From Erigeron canadensis (lineage: Eukaryota; Streptophyta; Magnoliopsida; Asterales; Asteraceae): DNA of 64,000 nt. Location: contig NC_057768.1 of assembly GCF_010389155.1 (NCBI RefSeq), forward strand, positions 5,702,501-5,766,500. The letters are read 5' to 3'. The translations under genes and the position numbers were made by a program. The notes below the pieces were generated by a model, which worked only from the letters and a program-made list of their open reading frames with translations, ran no database searches and was not told the DNA's origin. Below are positions 23,801 through 34,140 of this stretch, in pieces; the stretch's first letter is position 1, and each line of letters opens with the position of its first letter.

Positions 23801-24311
23801 TAGGGAGGCAAATTTTGATCTAATTGCTTACTCTGATTCTGACTATGTTGGTTGCATGTTAGATCGTAAGAGTACCAGTAGAGGATGTCAACTGTTAGGG
23901 GGGAGATTAACTAGCTGGTCTAGTAAGAAACAGCATACAGTGTCCATCTCCACTGCTGAAGCTGAATATGTGTCGGTAGCGAGTTGCTGTGCACAAGTCC
24001 TCTGGATGAAACACCAACTCGCTGACTATGACTTAGATTACACTAAGATTCCCATTATGTGTGACAACACAAGTGCGATTGCTATCACACATAATCCTGT
24101 TCAACATTCCAAAACCAAACACATAGACATTAGGTACCATTTCATACGTGACCACGTCATGAAAGGGGATGTTGAAATTTATTTCATCCCCACTGATGAT
24201 CAACTCGCTGACATTAACTATCTAACTTACATGACAAAACCCTTAGATGAGAAGAGATTTAAAGATCTTGTCAGCAGGTTGGGAATGTTGAATGGTGACT
24301 CAACTATCTAA
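20865..24311 (+). pseudogene. pol: Copia A pol: protease, integrase, reverse transcriptase, RNase H
   Basis: Domain order is that of Ty1/copia. Protease WYLDSGCSKHMTG (about 20892) keeps the D-S-G triad. GAG-pre-integrase includes WHKRMSHVNF...CGACEKGKC. The integrase core has MDLFGPV, RSDHGTEF and PEQNGVAERRNR. RT has [32 protein letters not shown] and the active site YVDD (23343-23354). RNase H has AYSDSDYVGC, STAEAEY and TKHIDIRYHFIRDHV. Lesions: a frameshift near 22840 (end of linker to RT), a one-base loss at about 23102 in the KSAFLNG region, and an in-frame insertion NYLTYM in the RNase H tail (24216-24233). Stop at 24309. Enzymes would act in cytoplasmic particles and the nucleus, but this copy cannot make an intact polyprotein. 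Confidence 0.9.
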
Positions 24312-24878
24312 CTTACATGTCATCTGTAAGCTTAATTGGAGTCAGCAAGTTTAAGTTTGTCTTACTTGCGTAAAAACAAAATAAAGGCAATGGAAAGCCA
24401 AAAGTTTCCATCTAGTCCAATAGCAAACGGTTATTGGTAAAGACTCATAAAATCCGTTGATCCCTGTTGCTTTGGGAAAAAGCAAAAGAAAGGCAATGGA
24501 AAGCCAAAAGTTTCCATCTAGTCCAATAGCAAACGGTTATTGGTAAAGACTCCTAAAATCCGTTGATGGCTGACAATTTGCCAAAAATTGTATCTCAGCG
24601 AGCATATGACCATCTTATTTAAAATGTATTCTTATCGATACGTTCGCTGAGACATGTTCTATTAAATAAAATAAAACATATTAAATAAAACATAGGACTC
24701 GATCTGAAACTCACTATTTCGGATGTAGCTATGTTGGCAACGTGGCAGTCTTGTGCGCCACATATTATTCACCTTTACAAAAAAGTTACCCACTTGTTTT
24801 ACTCAAGTACGTCATCTGTCCACTTGAGACCATGACTATGCCTCTGTTGGTCTGTATCTCTCAGACGCATACGGCGCA
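24312..24878 (+). other. Spacer between pol and the eORF promoter in copia A
   Basis: Non-coding. It contains two 79-bp direct repeats (24383-24461 and 24489-24567; one mismatch seen) with the phrase TTTCCATCTAGTCCAATAGC, and an 18-bp sequence at 24302-24319 that is duplicated inside pol. No ORF of note. Confidence 0.6.
24383..24567. repeat. Two 79-bp direct repeats 106 bp apart
   Basis: Units 24383-24461 and 24489-24567 both run from AAAGGCAATGGAAAGCC to AATCCGTTGAT. They lie in the pol-eORF spacer of element A. Confidence 0.9.
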
Positions 24879-25212
24879 TACTCGAGTATTTTGAAAATAT
24901 CTTTTTTTTCAAAACGTTACTCACAAAGGGTTTTATAAATATAAATTTATATAGGGTTACAGTTGTTAAACGACTGTAGATGTTGAAAATGAGGAAAGAG
25001 AAAAACTCTCTTTTGTCCTTTCATTTCTGACCAATCACATTCCTTCACCACACCCTATATATATACAACTTCATACCCATACTTCCTTTTTCATGCTTTC
25101 TTTCAACTATTCATTCTCTTCAAAATCTCTCAAAAATTCTTCATCTTCTCAAAATCATCATCTCTGCTTTCTCCACTCTCTGCATCTTCATATCTTTTCT
25201 CTAAACTTTAAA
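24879..25212 (+). promoter_or_regulatory. Putative internal promoter and leader of the copia A eORF
   Basis: The order is: palindrome TACTCGAGTA (24879-24888) next to CATACGGCGC, a CCAAT box (25031-25035), TATA box CCCTATATATATAC (25053-25066), then a pyrimidine-rich leader to the ATG at 25213. TATA to ATG is 157 bp, and palindrome to ATG about 330 bp. The same arrangement precedes the homologous ORFs in A' (43405) and B (34831) although the surrounding sequence has diverged. That pattern suggests a selected pol II promoter separate from the LTR. An upstream in-frame ATG at 25093 exists, but homologues align only from 25213. No transcription data are available here. Confidence 0.6.
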
Positions 25213-28200
25213 ATGGCTTCATCTTCTCAAACTCCATCTGCTTCCGCCGCCACTCAAAAGTCTTATATAAATTCTTCTTCCTTTTCTCCATCTGCTAATA
25301 TTGTAAAATCTTCAAAGATCTCTTTCAATGCTTCTGAGATGGTTGTTAAACCTAATAACCATCTCGGCTCGTCTGAAGTACCGAAAGGTACAAAAGGATA
25401 TAAGCCAATACTTGATTTCATTCATGCTTCCCCTGCCAGTCACTGTATAATGGCAGATCCGGAGAAGATTTATGTTCATCTTCTTCGTCAATTCTGGTGG
25501 ACGTGTAACTATGACGAGTCCACCCAGTCTATAGTGGGTACTGTTCGAGAAGGAACAAAGTCCATCTCTATCACTCCAGCGTCATTACGCCGTACTCTAC
25601 GCTTCCCACAAGAAGATGAGGACAATGTGTTTGTGGAAGCTGCTGGAGATGACGAGTGGAAGGCATGGTTGCCTTCCATCGGGTACAATCACAACTTGAG
25701 GAACCCTCCGGCTATCCCTAGCAATCCACTTAAACAAAATCTCCCAGGGATATGGAGGGTTCTATTCACCCATGTGATTCAGTGCATGGGTGGTAACTCT
25801 GGGTCATATAATCAGGCGTCTTCTACTTCGATGCTTATTATTCATGCCTTAGCGGAAGAAAGGTTTGTAGATTTTGCCTTGTTGATCTTCAACGATATGA
25901 AGAACAAGGTCTCGCTGAACAACAGATCTCACACAGTGCCCTTTGTGAGAATTTTCTCCCTCATCTTCAAAGAGGTGTTGGGTGACGAGTATGATCTACC
26001 AAATGCTGCCACGATACAAGTTGCACGGGTCGGTAGCAACATCTATAAGCAACCTGCTGAACACTTGGTTGCTCGCCTCACTCCACACATAAAAGAGGTA
26101 CTCTTCTCCCTAAACTCTTCTTTATACCCCAAAAGCAGCGACTGGGAGGTAGCACTTCTTTCTGATGAAGTGGCTGATACGGTCGCTGCGGACGCTGGAA
26201 TGCCTTCTGAGGCTGGTTCGCTGATAAACCCCCCAGCGACCTCCAAAGCCTCTAAAAAGACCAAAATTTTTCCTAAGGCAGCGTCCCCAACTAAAAATCT
26301 ACAATCTTCACCCTCCGCTGTCGTCCCAAAACGAAAGCAGAGTGATTCAAAGGGCAAACCAAAGGTTAGGAAGTCCTCTACGCCCAAGGACGATAGTACC
26401 CAAGCCACCCCATCAGCAGCCTCCCAACAGGCTGTTGACGAGTTAAACGGGAGCAGCAAGCAGCCACCTCAAATTTCTGTAGGAGAGGTTGGTGAAGATA
26501 TTGGGTCACCCCAACCCACTAGAGGTCTTAGTCCACATCCACCCCAAATAAATATTCCCTCTTCTCTTCAAATACCCTCTGAGTCGTTGACAGCAGCCAG
26601 ATCACAGGTGATGCTAGAGTCAACACCCTCTACGGCCGATGATACCTTGGTGGAACAACACACTGAGGTTGAGGCACCAGGTTCCCTTTCCCCAAACTCT
26701 ATCAATGTCTCGGAAACTGTTTGTGCAGGGACCGAGACTAACATTTTTGCAGACTTTGATATGGAGGATGAATACGGCAGTGAGTTTGATCCACAAGATT
26801 CTCATGCCGAAGTTACACTTGCTGCCGCTGAAGAGAGTGAAAAAGAAGTTGTTGTGGGTGAGGTTTTTGAAGGTGATATGGGCTTTATATTGATTGGGGA
26901 GCATCAAAGAAATGAAGAGATGCCTGAGATGCTTGCTGACATGCCTCCTCCTCCTTCTTACTCCCCAAGGCCCACAGAAATTTTTGAACATATGGGACAC
27001 TTTGGAGAGTTTAATACTGAGCTCAACAATGAAGAATTGCAAAGAAGGAAGGAGCTGTACAAGAATCAACGTATTAAACCAGGAGTGTATGTTGAAGTTG
27101 AAGAACTGGATGATGAAGTAATAATGGAACTGCCTCCTATGCATCATCCAGATTTCTTTGGCACTCCTTGCTCCAAGTACCCAGTCTCTCTAAGAACACT
27201 AAGGATGCCAGAGCTTGACGATGAAAGAATATACACCGCAGTTGATTTGCCTGGACTTGACTATGTTGAAACATATCAATTGCAAGAGCTGCTGAGAAGA
27301 ATTCAGGTGTACCAAAGTCAAGGGAATAGGCATGGGTACTTGTATGCGTGGTTGGTTGATCAGGTTGCCCAAGTACATTTAGAAGCGGATACAAATTTTC
27401 AATACTTGGTGCATAGCAGTGATAATCTCAACGATGGGCTGGCTGAGCAGAAAGATGTAATTATTAGAATGATTAAGGCCCAACAGCAACACACTGCATC
27501 AAATGAGAGGCTCTTCAAGCAGAATCAAACCCTTCTAAATGCAAGTATGAATCGGGTTAGTGTCTCCAACTCCTCTATCTCTGCCTCGCTGAATAAACTT
27601 AAAGAACAAATTGCTAAGTCAGCGACGGCCACTGAAAACACTGCCCTTCTCTCTTCTCTCCAACAACTCTCCCAATCAAATATTCTTTTTACTGCTCAAC
27701 TCAATCACCTTCAAAACTCCATCAACTCCTTCTCTCGAAATCAAAGAAATTTTCTCTCAACTCTCACCAATGAAATCGCCTCTCTCAAATCTTCCTTAAA
27801 TTTCTCTTCATCGGTTGCTGATAAACTCAGGATAGAGGAATCCATCAGCAGCCAACGCAAACTTGAAAGGGAGGTCTCTGACCTTAAAAAGATGATGAAG
27901 GAAATGATGGGTCTCCTCAAGAATAAAGTGGAAGTAGCAAATACTCCAGCTACTTCCAAGGGGGAGAAAACTGCAGTTAACGAGGAGACCCCAACTGCTG
28001 AAAGTGTCCCCCTCGCTGCCAAAGATAGTGTACAGGCAGCAAGTGTTGAGGGGGAGCACGCTGAAGAAGGAAGTGCAAAGCCCGCTGAAGTTGTGACAAC
28101 GAGGCCAATAAATGTGTCAGCTTTCAAACCAACTGATGAGTTTCATGCTACCCTTGTAAAGAAGTATGCTGATAAGGGAAAAGCAGCGGCAGTAACTCAA

Positions 28201-29238
28201 GGAAAACCACCTAAGGTTCCCATCTCAGCAACTGCACAAAAAGACAAGCTCATGTCTGGAGCTCTCCCCAAGTCTTCTTCAAAAACATCTGCTGAACTCA
28301 CTCCCACTGAGATAGTCATCCAAGAAGAGCTGAAGAAAAAAAGAATTCAAGAAGAACTATCTCAGAAACTGATAAGTTAGCTAATTGTCAATGAAGAACT
28401 TGAAGGTGCTGACGATGAAACCAAAAGGTTAGCCGAGCAGTCTGGTGGTTTGGAAGCTCTCAAGAGGAAAGAGCTTGAATTCTTTGCAAGTAAGGAGAAA
28501 AAGCTTGAAGAAGCACGCCAAGCCTATCTTACTTCAAGAGAGGTAAGGCAAAGAAAAGAAGAGATCATATGGGTCAAGCCTACTCTTACTCAGCAAGGAA
28601 TAAATCTTCAAGTTCAGAGGAAAGGTGTGCCTAGGGTATTCACTCTTAAAAATGTCAAATCTGACACCCTTGGGCCCACTGAGTGGATCGAGATCTATAA
28701 GCTCATCAAAGACAACAAAACACCGGTCTTTGATCCACTCCTAAAGATGGCTGGTGATCAAATCAAGCAGACAAGGAGGATGGAAAAGAAGTACAAAGTT
28801 GAAGACTCCTTGCTCAGTGCTGCCAGACATCCATACTCTCCTCCCTCTCAGCAACCCAGAAGCGGTGTGAAGAGGACAGCTTCTGGTCAGGTTACATCCT
28901 CACTCCCCACCATGCTTAGAACTTTGCCAAAATCTGATATTGGGGAGGAATCATTACTCAACCTTCGCATGCCTTCAAGACTGATTTTCGTGGAAGGGTT
29001 GTACAGTGAAGATTTGGGAGGATTTTGCTTCACTAATGTTCATGGTCATGAGCTCTTTTTTAGGACCAGTGAAATCTCCGCTGCTCACTCTGGATTTCTT
29101 GTAAAGTTAAGGAAATACTGCTCAAGGACTTCAAACAATCCAAGATTCATTCAGCTGATTGATGAAGAGCTAATGAAGACCGAGAGACAAAAAGACAAGG
29201 CGTTCATAGAAGCAAAACAAGAATCTGTGTGGGAGTAG
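25213..29238 (+). CDS. Copia A extra ORF (eORF), one internal stop
   Basis: This is a single 1,341-codon frame after pol, on the sense strand, interrupted only by TAG at 28378-28380. Start MASSSQTPS is chosen because A' (MASQVEN) and B (MAPKSSH) begin at the same place. Layout: N-terminal globular region (about 1-330) with LGSSEVPKGTKGY, HLLRQFWWT, LPGIWRVLFTHVIQCMGGNSG and VDFALLIFNDM; Pro/Ser/Lys-rich disordered stretch (about 340-500); acidic stretch (about 510-600); Asn/Ser/Gln-rich probable coiled coil (about 750-900); charged tail; and conserved C-terminal domain (WVKPTLTQQG, SDTLGPTEWIEIYK, DPLLKMAGDQIK, LRMPSRLIFVEGLY). No signal peptide or transmembrane segment is seen, so an envelope role is not supported. 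In A' the TAG position is a Glu codon, so the stop looks like a point mutation. Function unknown. Confidence 0.75.
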
Positions 29239-29384
29239 TTTTATACTTGTAACTTGTTTACTTTGCTGTTCTTGTAACTTGTTTCTCATATATAAAATCA
29301 GCATTGTATCAAAAATCCCTTGTCAAATGTTTGTTAGTGCAAGCCTTCTATTCAGCTATGTCTCCTCAGCGAATAGGGGGAGAT

Positions 29385-30055
29385 TGTTGGATCAGGGATT
29401 CGCTGAGGGACTCAGTGAGTGGCTCATTCAGCGAGCTGTCAGCGAGCTCATACATCTGCAAGCATAATCTATCTTCAAAGTCTAAAGGATATGTTCAATG
29501 ACTCACCGTCCAGTATTTGTTAGTCAAATATGAGCGGGAATTTGAAGATTAGAAGAATGGTCCCAAGGACACATGTTGAAAGATCAAGATGAAGACATGT
29601 GACCTTGTACTACTTCGGTGCAGTGAAGTTTCTCTTTCATACCGTTTTTGGAAACAAACAAGATGAAGGAAAGAGGCTTCTGCAAATCTGAATGATCCAC
29701 CAATAGATAGTTGACAACCTTCATGTGTCAACATCTACTAGGGTAGTCATGTGATTCCTTATCTGCCTATAAAAGGAATCACTTGACCCAGCCACAAAAC
29801 TGGTTGGTGTGTTCCACAGTTTACCTTATTTTCTCTAAGTAATTTGTTAAGTTTTTGTGTGTTCAAAAACTTAACATATTTTTCTGTTTGTTGTTTATTG
29901 TTGTTGTTATCAAACAACCATCCATGTTTTCATCGTTTAGTTGAAATACATATAACTAAACAAAGTTCTTTACATCTCATCTCTGTTATTGTTATTTCGT
30001 ATTTACATTATAAGTTAGTCAACTAAAACACAAGCAGTACATTAGAGGACCATCA
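29385..30055 (+). mobile_element. 3' LTR of copia A with PPT
   Basis: PPT AGGGGGAGA (29375-29383) is followed by TGTTGGATC. The end CCATCA is followed by target duplication ATTTA (30056-30060). It differs from the 5' LTR at six sites, all transitions. TATA box CCTATAAAAGG is at about 29766-29776. Confidence 0.95.
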
Positions 30056-31183
30056 ATTTATCACATATAGGTTACTTTGTCTTTCGACAAAGCCAAGTAA
30101 GCTTCCTTGCATTCGAATTTTCTATTTCATTGTCATATATTATTTTCCTCAAAATAATGATACTGACTTGAGCGTCGGAGTGGCATTAGCCAAAAGGCTA
30201 ACGCCAGTTTCAAAGAAATTTTTGATTTTATAGGTTCTACAAGATGAATCTATATCAATAATCACATTCACAAGAACATACGATAAGGTTCGGCTCTAAC
30301 GCCTACATATGGTTAAAGGTCTTTACCTTTTCATTATGGAATTTCTATTGGACGACTCTAACACCAACTTTTGGTTAAAGGTATACACCTTTCTTAAATC
30401 GCCTGGGTCGCACAAATTAATTAGATGGTTGAAGGGTTAAATTCCAAGTTCATCGAAATTAATTCTGTTGGTTATCAATGTTACCATTGATCTCCCGATT
30501 TGGCTAACCATGCCACCATAATCCAATGAACATTCGAAATGGGCTAACCACGCCTCTTAAGTAATTTCAAGATATTGAGACACCCTTAATATCTTGAACA
30601 ACAGTGTTCTTACGAAATAAATTAAAATTGAGAATGTCCCTTCTTGATTTTAATTACTAATGAAAGCTTATTCGATTCCACACCTATGTATTATTTTAAT
30701 GCAGGCATAAGTGGACATCGACAGTCATTAAACATACTGCAGGCTAAAAGTCGTAGCCATCAAGTGGGATCCTAATCGCTCACACAAGGTGCATGTATCT
30801 TATCTTTAATCACTGTGTTGATTTGACTACTTACTGAAGTTATTGTCTAGTAAGTCACAAGTCATAATTACCCGACAAACGATGCAGTAATATTAATTAC
30901 TCATTTTACTATTATACCCTCGTTAACAGTTTTGGTTTTTTAAACAAAAATCAAAATGGATCGAAAGATTAATATTTCATTCAACAGCATATGTACATAA
31001 ACTACTTCAAGAGCAGTTTTTTACAACCGTGATTGATCACTCCGGATCAATCTCGCCCCTCCTAGACATTGTTGTTCTACCTTACACTACCCCTATCGAT
31101 TCAATTTCTTAAACATCAAAAGAAAGCCTAAAAATATGGGCTCCGACCTTTGCATTATATCCATCATCACCCATAGAAATTTT
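30056..31183 (+). other. Tat-like element: spacer between integrase end and antisense ORF
   Basis: Continuation of the Tat element after the copia A insertion: the interrupted reading frame ends within a few codons (TATCACATATAG). Non-coding. Imperfect repeated phrases such as GGCTAACGCC / CTCTAACGCC and TTTGGTTAAAGGT...ACCTTT occur between about 30180 and 30390. No further gene seen. Confidence 0.6.
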
Positions 31184-31602
31184 TTACAAATGAATATCCC
31201 AGTAAAGATCGGAATTAACTTCCTTCAATCTACTGAGGATGGACCTTGTTCTCGCTAACTCCTCCCTGGCACCTCTGAGTTCTTCCTGTGTAGCACCTAG
31301 TTCGCAACAAATCTCTTTCAGAGCATTGTTCAAAATCTTGATTTTTACTTCCAAACCTTTCTTAACCTCTGAACTCATTTCTTGCTCAGTTGTTGCGGAC
31401 TCCTTGTAAGACTTGACCAAGCTTTCTAAAGTCTGTATAATGTCGTCATTAAGTTTGTCTTTTGCAATCTGCTGTTCTTCGAGATCCGCAAGAGACTAAA
31501 ATGAAAAGTAAAAATAGTTAGAAGTGACAAGAATAATATCTAAACAAATGATATTAGAACATACCTATTGAAGAAACTCTCCTAACGATTTTAAAGACAT
31601 GA
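31184..31602 (-). CDS. Antisense ORF (aORF) of the Tat-like element, with a small intron
   Basis: On the minus strand a TATA box TATATAAG (31668-31675) lies 66 bp before an ATG at 31602. Exon 1 reads MSLKSLGEFLQ and then TAG. GTATGT follows immediately (31566-31561), and a TTTTAG acceptor at 31498-31496 starts exon 2, which continues in frame as SLADLEEQQIAKDKLNDD...LKEICCELGATQEELRGA...DIHL with a stop at 31184. The 71-bp GT-AG interval splices in phase 0. The protein (about 115 residues) is strongly helical and coiled-coil-like. Tat-lineage elements are known to carry antisense ORFs between pol and the 3' LTR; function unknown. The exon-1 TAG could be a mutated CAG, so this copy is probably not functional. 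Confidence 0.6.
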
Positions 31603-31849
31603 TGAGAATCTATATTTTTAAAGAAAAAGAAAATGTTGATAATATGCAAAGGAGTAAAAGGTATTGGCTTATATAGAGGGGTGAAAGGGTGGAAAATGAA
31701 CCGTCAGAGCTCTTGATTATCCGTTTTACACGCGTCTTATCTTTAAGACAGTTTTAGAATTTTACCATTTGACTCCGGTCAAAGCTTTCTCTAGAAGCTT
31801 CAAAGTTATTCAAATAAAAATGATTTTATTAAATAACTTTGGGGACAAT

Positions 31850-32774
31850 TGTTATGCCTGGAAATTTCAAGTACCAATATCTTGAAAGCCCAAGATCTTG
31901 ACATCTCAGAATCTTGACACAGCAGAACATTCGGAAGATATACTAACGGTACGAAATCACACATGTTGTTATTATTTACTCGTGAGTAATACATGCAGGA
32001 TCAATGATAATCAAAATCACACATGGAGAAATACCTCTAACGGTATGAAATCAAGGAAACACGCAGATAATCTCTTCAACGCGCAAAGAAGATTTAGTCC
32101 TCCAACATAATCGGACTTCAAGTTGAATTCAACACTAGAAGAAATAAGCTAACGGTCACTTGACCAAGCAAGATCTTCACCAACGTTCAAGAACTGAAGA
32201 TCCCTACAATATCGGAGAATTAGTTTAACAGTAGCATTATAAATAGAAGAAGGTTGATCGATCCTAGGCACTTACTTTCATATGCTATTACTCACTTGTA
32301 CTCACACACACTACATACTATTCTTATTCGCTGCTCATACACTTAGAAAGATCGATCAACCGACTTCCACCCTTTGTAAACATTTCAATACACATTAATA
32401 AAGAACAAGGCAGGAACGATTGTTTCCTCCCGGGGTTTTTATGCCGGCGATCCTCTAAGGATTAAGGGCTTTTCCTCATCATCAAATATCGGTGTTCTTG
32501 CTCTTTACTCTTTATTTTACGCATTATTTGTTTGATTCTTGCTTAATATCTTGTTTATCTTATCGTATTCTACATTGTTTACATTAGTTTGCGATTATAG
32601 AGAGCTTCTTTATTGTTTAGTCGACATAATCTATTATCAAAAGTCTTTCTTATCAACGCATCTTTTGTAACTCAACGTATTTTACAAGCACACAACCTTA
32701 CGAATGAAAGTTTGGTTACTCAATTGATCTAAGTCTTCAACGTAGATTATCTTAGGTGATTTTTGACTAAAACA
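31850..32774 (+). mobile_element. LTR of the Tat-like element, flanked by both PPT and PBS
   Basis: The 925-bp LTR starts TGTTATGCC and ends AAAACA. To its left is a polypurine tract (TTTGGGGACAAT, 31838-31849), as expected before a 3' LTR. To its right is a PBS and gag, as expected after a 5' LTR. TATA box ATTATAAATAG is at about 32236-32246. One LTR serving both sides means head-to-tail element copies or LTR-LTR recombination. Confidence 0.8.
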
Positions 32775-32777
32775 ATT

Positions 32778-32795
32778 TGGCGCCCACCGTGGGGC
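32778..32795 (+). other. Primer binding site of the Tat-like element
   Basis: TGGCGCCCACCGTGGGGC, a PBS form common in plant Tat-type Ty3/gypsy elements, lies three bases after the LTR end. Confidence 0.85.
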
Positions 32796-32870
32796 AAAAG
32801 GTGATTTCAGTTATTTAAATTCCCAGATCTACAATTTAGAAAAACTATTTTTCTTAAATTAATTCCGATA

Positions 32871-34140
32871 ATGTCGACCCAGCCAACTAACTCTTCGCAA
32901 ACTACTCCTGCTATTACTTCCTCTATGACTGGTATTGTTTCAGGAATCAATTACCATCAGAAAAGGAAGGACAACACGACCCGTCCTAATCAAAGCAAGG
33001 ATAAGGCACCTGCTGGTCAAACAAATGAATTTTGTATTATTGACGAAACTCAGAACACGGAAAGAAAACGCTAGAGATACTAATGCTGAAGAAACACCTA
33101 ACTTGTTTGAAATTTTGCAGAAACTTACCAAAACGGTTGAAGCAAATTAGGAATTTACACAAGCACGATTTAAAATATTGGAGTCTAGGATCATAGAAAA
33201 TGGGCCCCCCATAACTCCAAGGAATCTGTTTGGAACTCCAGTATCATCTGCACTTCCTGGATTTACGCCATTCAGCACAACGATCCCAACTGCATCCCGA
33301 AACTTTGGGAGTAATATCCCACAAAATACGCAGGCTGCTGGGACATCTGCTAGTGCAGGATCAGGTTTACCTAATGAGAATAATTTTACTAGATCATTTG
33401 GTTATACTAACCCATTGCAGGAACAAGGATCAAATGAATATATCGCAAAAAAATTTCAGAAAATTAAGGAAATGATCTTAAGTGTTCCCGAATTCTGCAA
33501 TCCAATTCCAGAAGTCAATCCTGCTTCTTATCTTATCAATAGATATGGAGATAGGATTGCGAATGTGGAAATTCCAAAGAAATTCCACGTGCCAAACATG
33601 AAGCCGTACGACGGAACTACTGATCCACAGGAACATATCACATTGTACTTGGAGAAAATGGAGACTGTGCCCATTCCCTATAACCTAAAGGAAGCATGCT
33701 TGTGCAGAAGCTTTGGTTCCACATTATCTGGCTCAGCCTTAAAATGGCTGCAGAATTTGCCCCCTCGATCCATAAACTCTTTTGCTGATTTAACTAATTT
33801 ATTTTATAGTCAATTATCATGCAGTAGAACTTTTGAGAAATTAACTGATGATTTATATAAAATTACTCAAAAATAGCCTGAATCACTTAGAGATTTTATG
33901 ACTAGATTTACTAAAGAATCTCTTAATATTCCTAAATTAGATATGTTAACTGCTATCCAAGCTTTGCAGAGAGGTCTCCATCAGGGATCTAAGTTCCAAG
34001 AAGATCTCATAATGACGCCATGCAGAAACTTGGACGAAGCAAAAGCTAGAGCAGCGAGGTTCATCAAACTTGAAGAGAATGAACTAACAACAGCAAAACT
34101 GGAAGCTTTGTCTTATGATCGACTAAATCGTAGGACTGAG
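32871..34140 (+). pseudogene. gag: Tat-like gag (broken and truncated)
   Basis: The capsid precursor starts MSTQPTNSSQ and has a basic, disordered N-terminus. A frameshift near 33060 moves it to the frame containing NLFEILQKLTKTVEAN, with TAG at 33148. The retrotransposon gag domain is clear: IPKKFHVPNMKPYDGTTDP, then LSGSALKWLQNLPPRSI, a TAG at about 33874, PESLRDFMTRFTKESLNIP, IQALQRGL and LDEAKARAARFIKLEE. It ends abruptly at about 34140 (LNRRTET), where inverted copia B sequence begins. No nucleocapsid or protease remains. The lesions make it non-functional. Confidence 0.85.

Larger units (their letters stand above)
16548..30055 (+). mobile_element. Copia element A: complete 13.5-kb Ty1/copia LTR retrotransposon with extra ORF
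   Basis: All structural parts are present: 671-bp LTRs (16548-17218, 29385-30055), a 5-bp target duplication ATTTA, PBS (17221-17232), gag, protease-integrase-RT-RNase H in copia order, a further ORF (eORF, 25213-29238) in sense orientation, and PPT AGGGGGAGA (29375-29383). The LTRs differ at only 6 positions, all transitions (about 99.1% identical), so insertion is recent. At 13.5 kb it is very large for a copia. Size, long Gag and post-pol ORF resemble the SIRE/Maximus lineage, but lineage needs an RT tree. gag and pol carry stops and frameshifts, so it probably moved using proteins supplied in trans or decayed since. Confidence 0.95.

Noticed and set aside
25093..25212. ATG at 25093 as the start of the copia A eORF.
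   Set aside because: The 40 extra residues are Ser/Phe/His-rich leader translation with no counterpart in A' or B, whose starts align with 25213.
26043..26459. Long reverse-strand frame opposite the eORF.
   Set aside because: Shadow of the Pro/Ser/Ala-rich coding strand. No promoter, no conservation, no recognisable domain.
25213..29238. Envelope glycoprotein identity for the eORF, as proposed for some SIRE elements.
   Set aside because: No signal peptide, transmembrane anchor or Cys-rich ectodomain is visible, and the protein is largely charged or disordered with a coiled coil.
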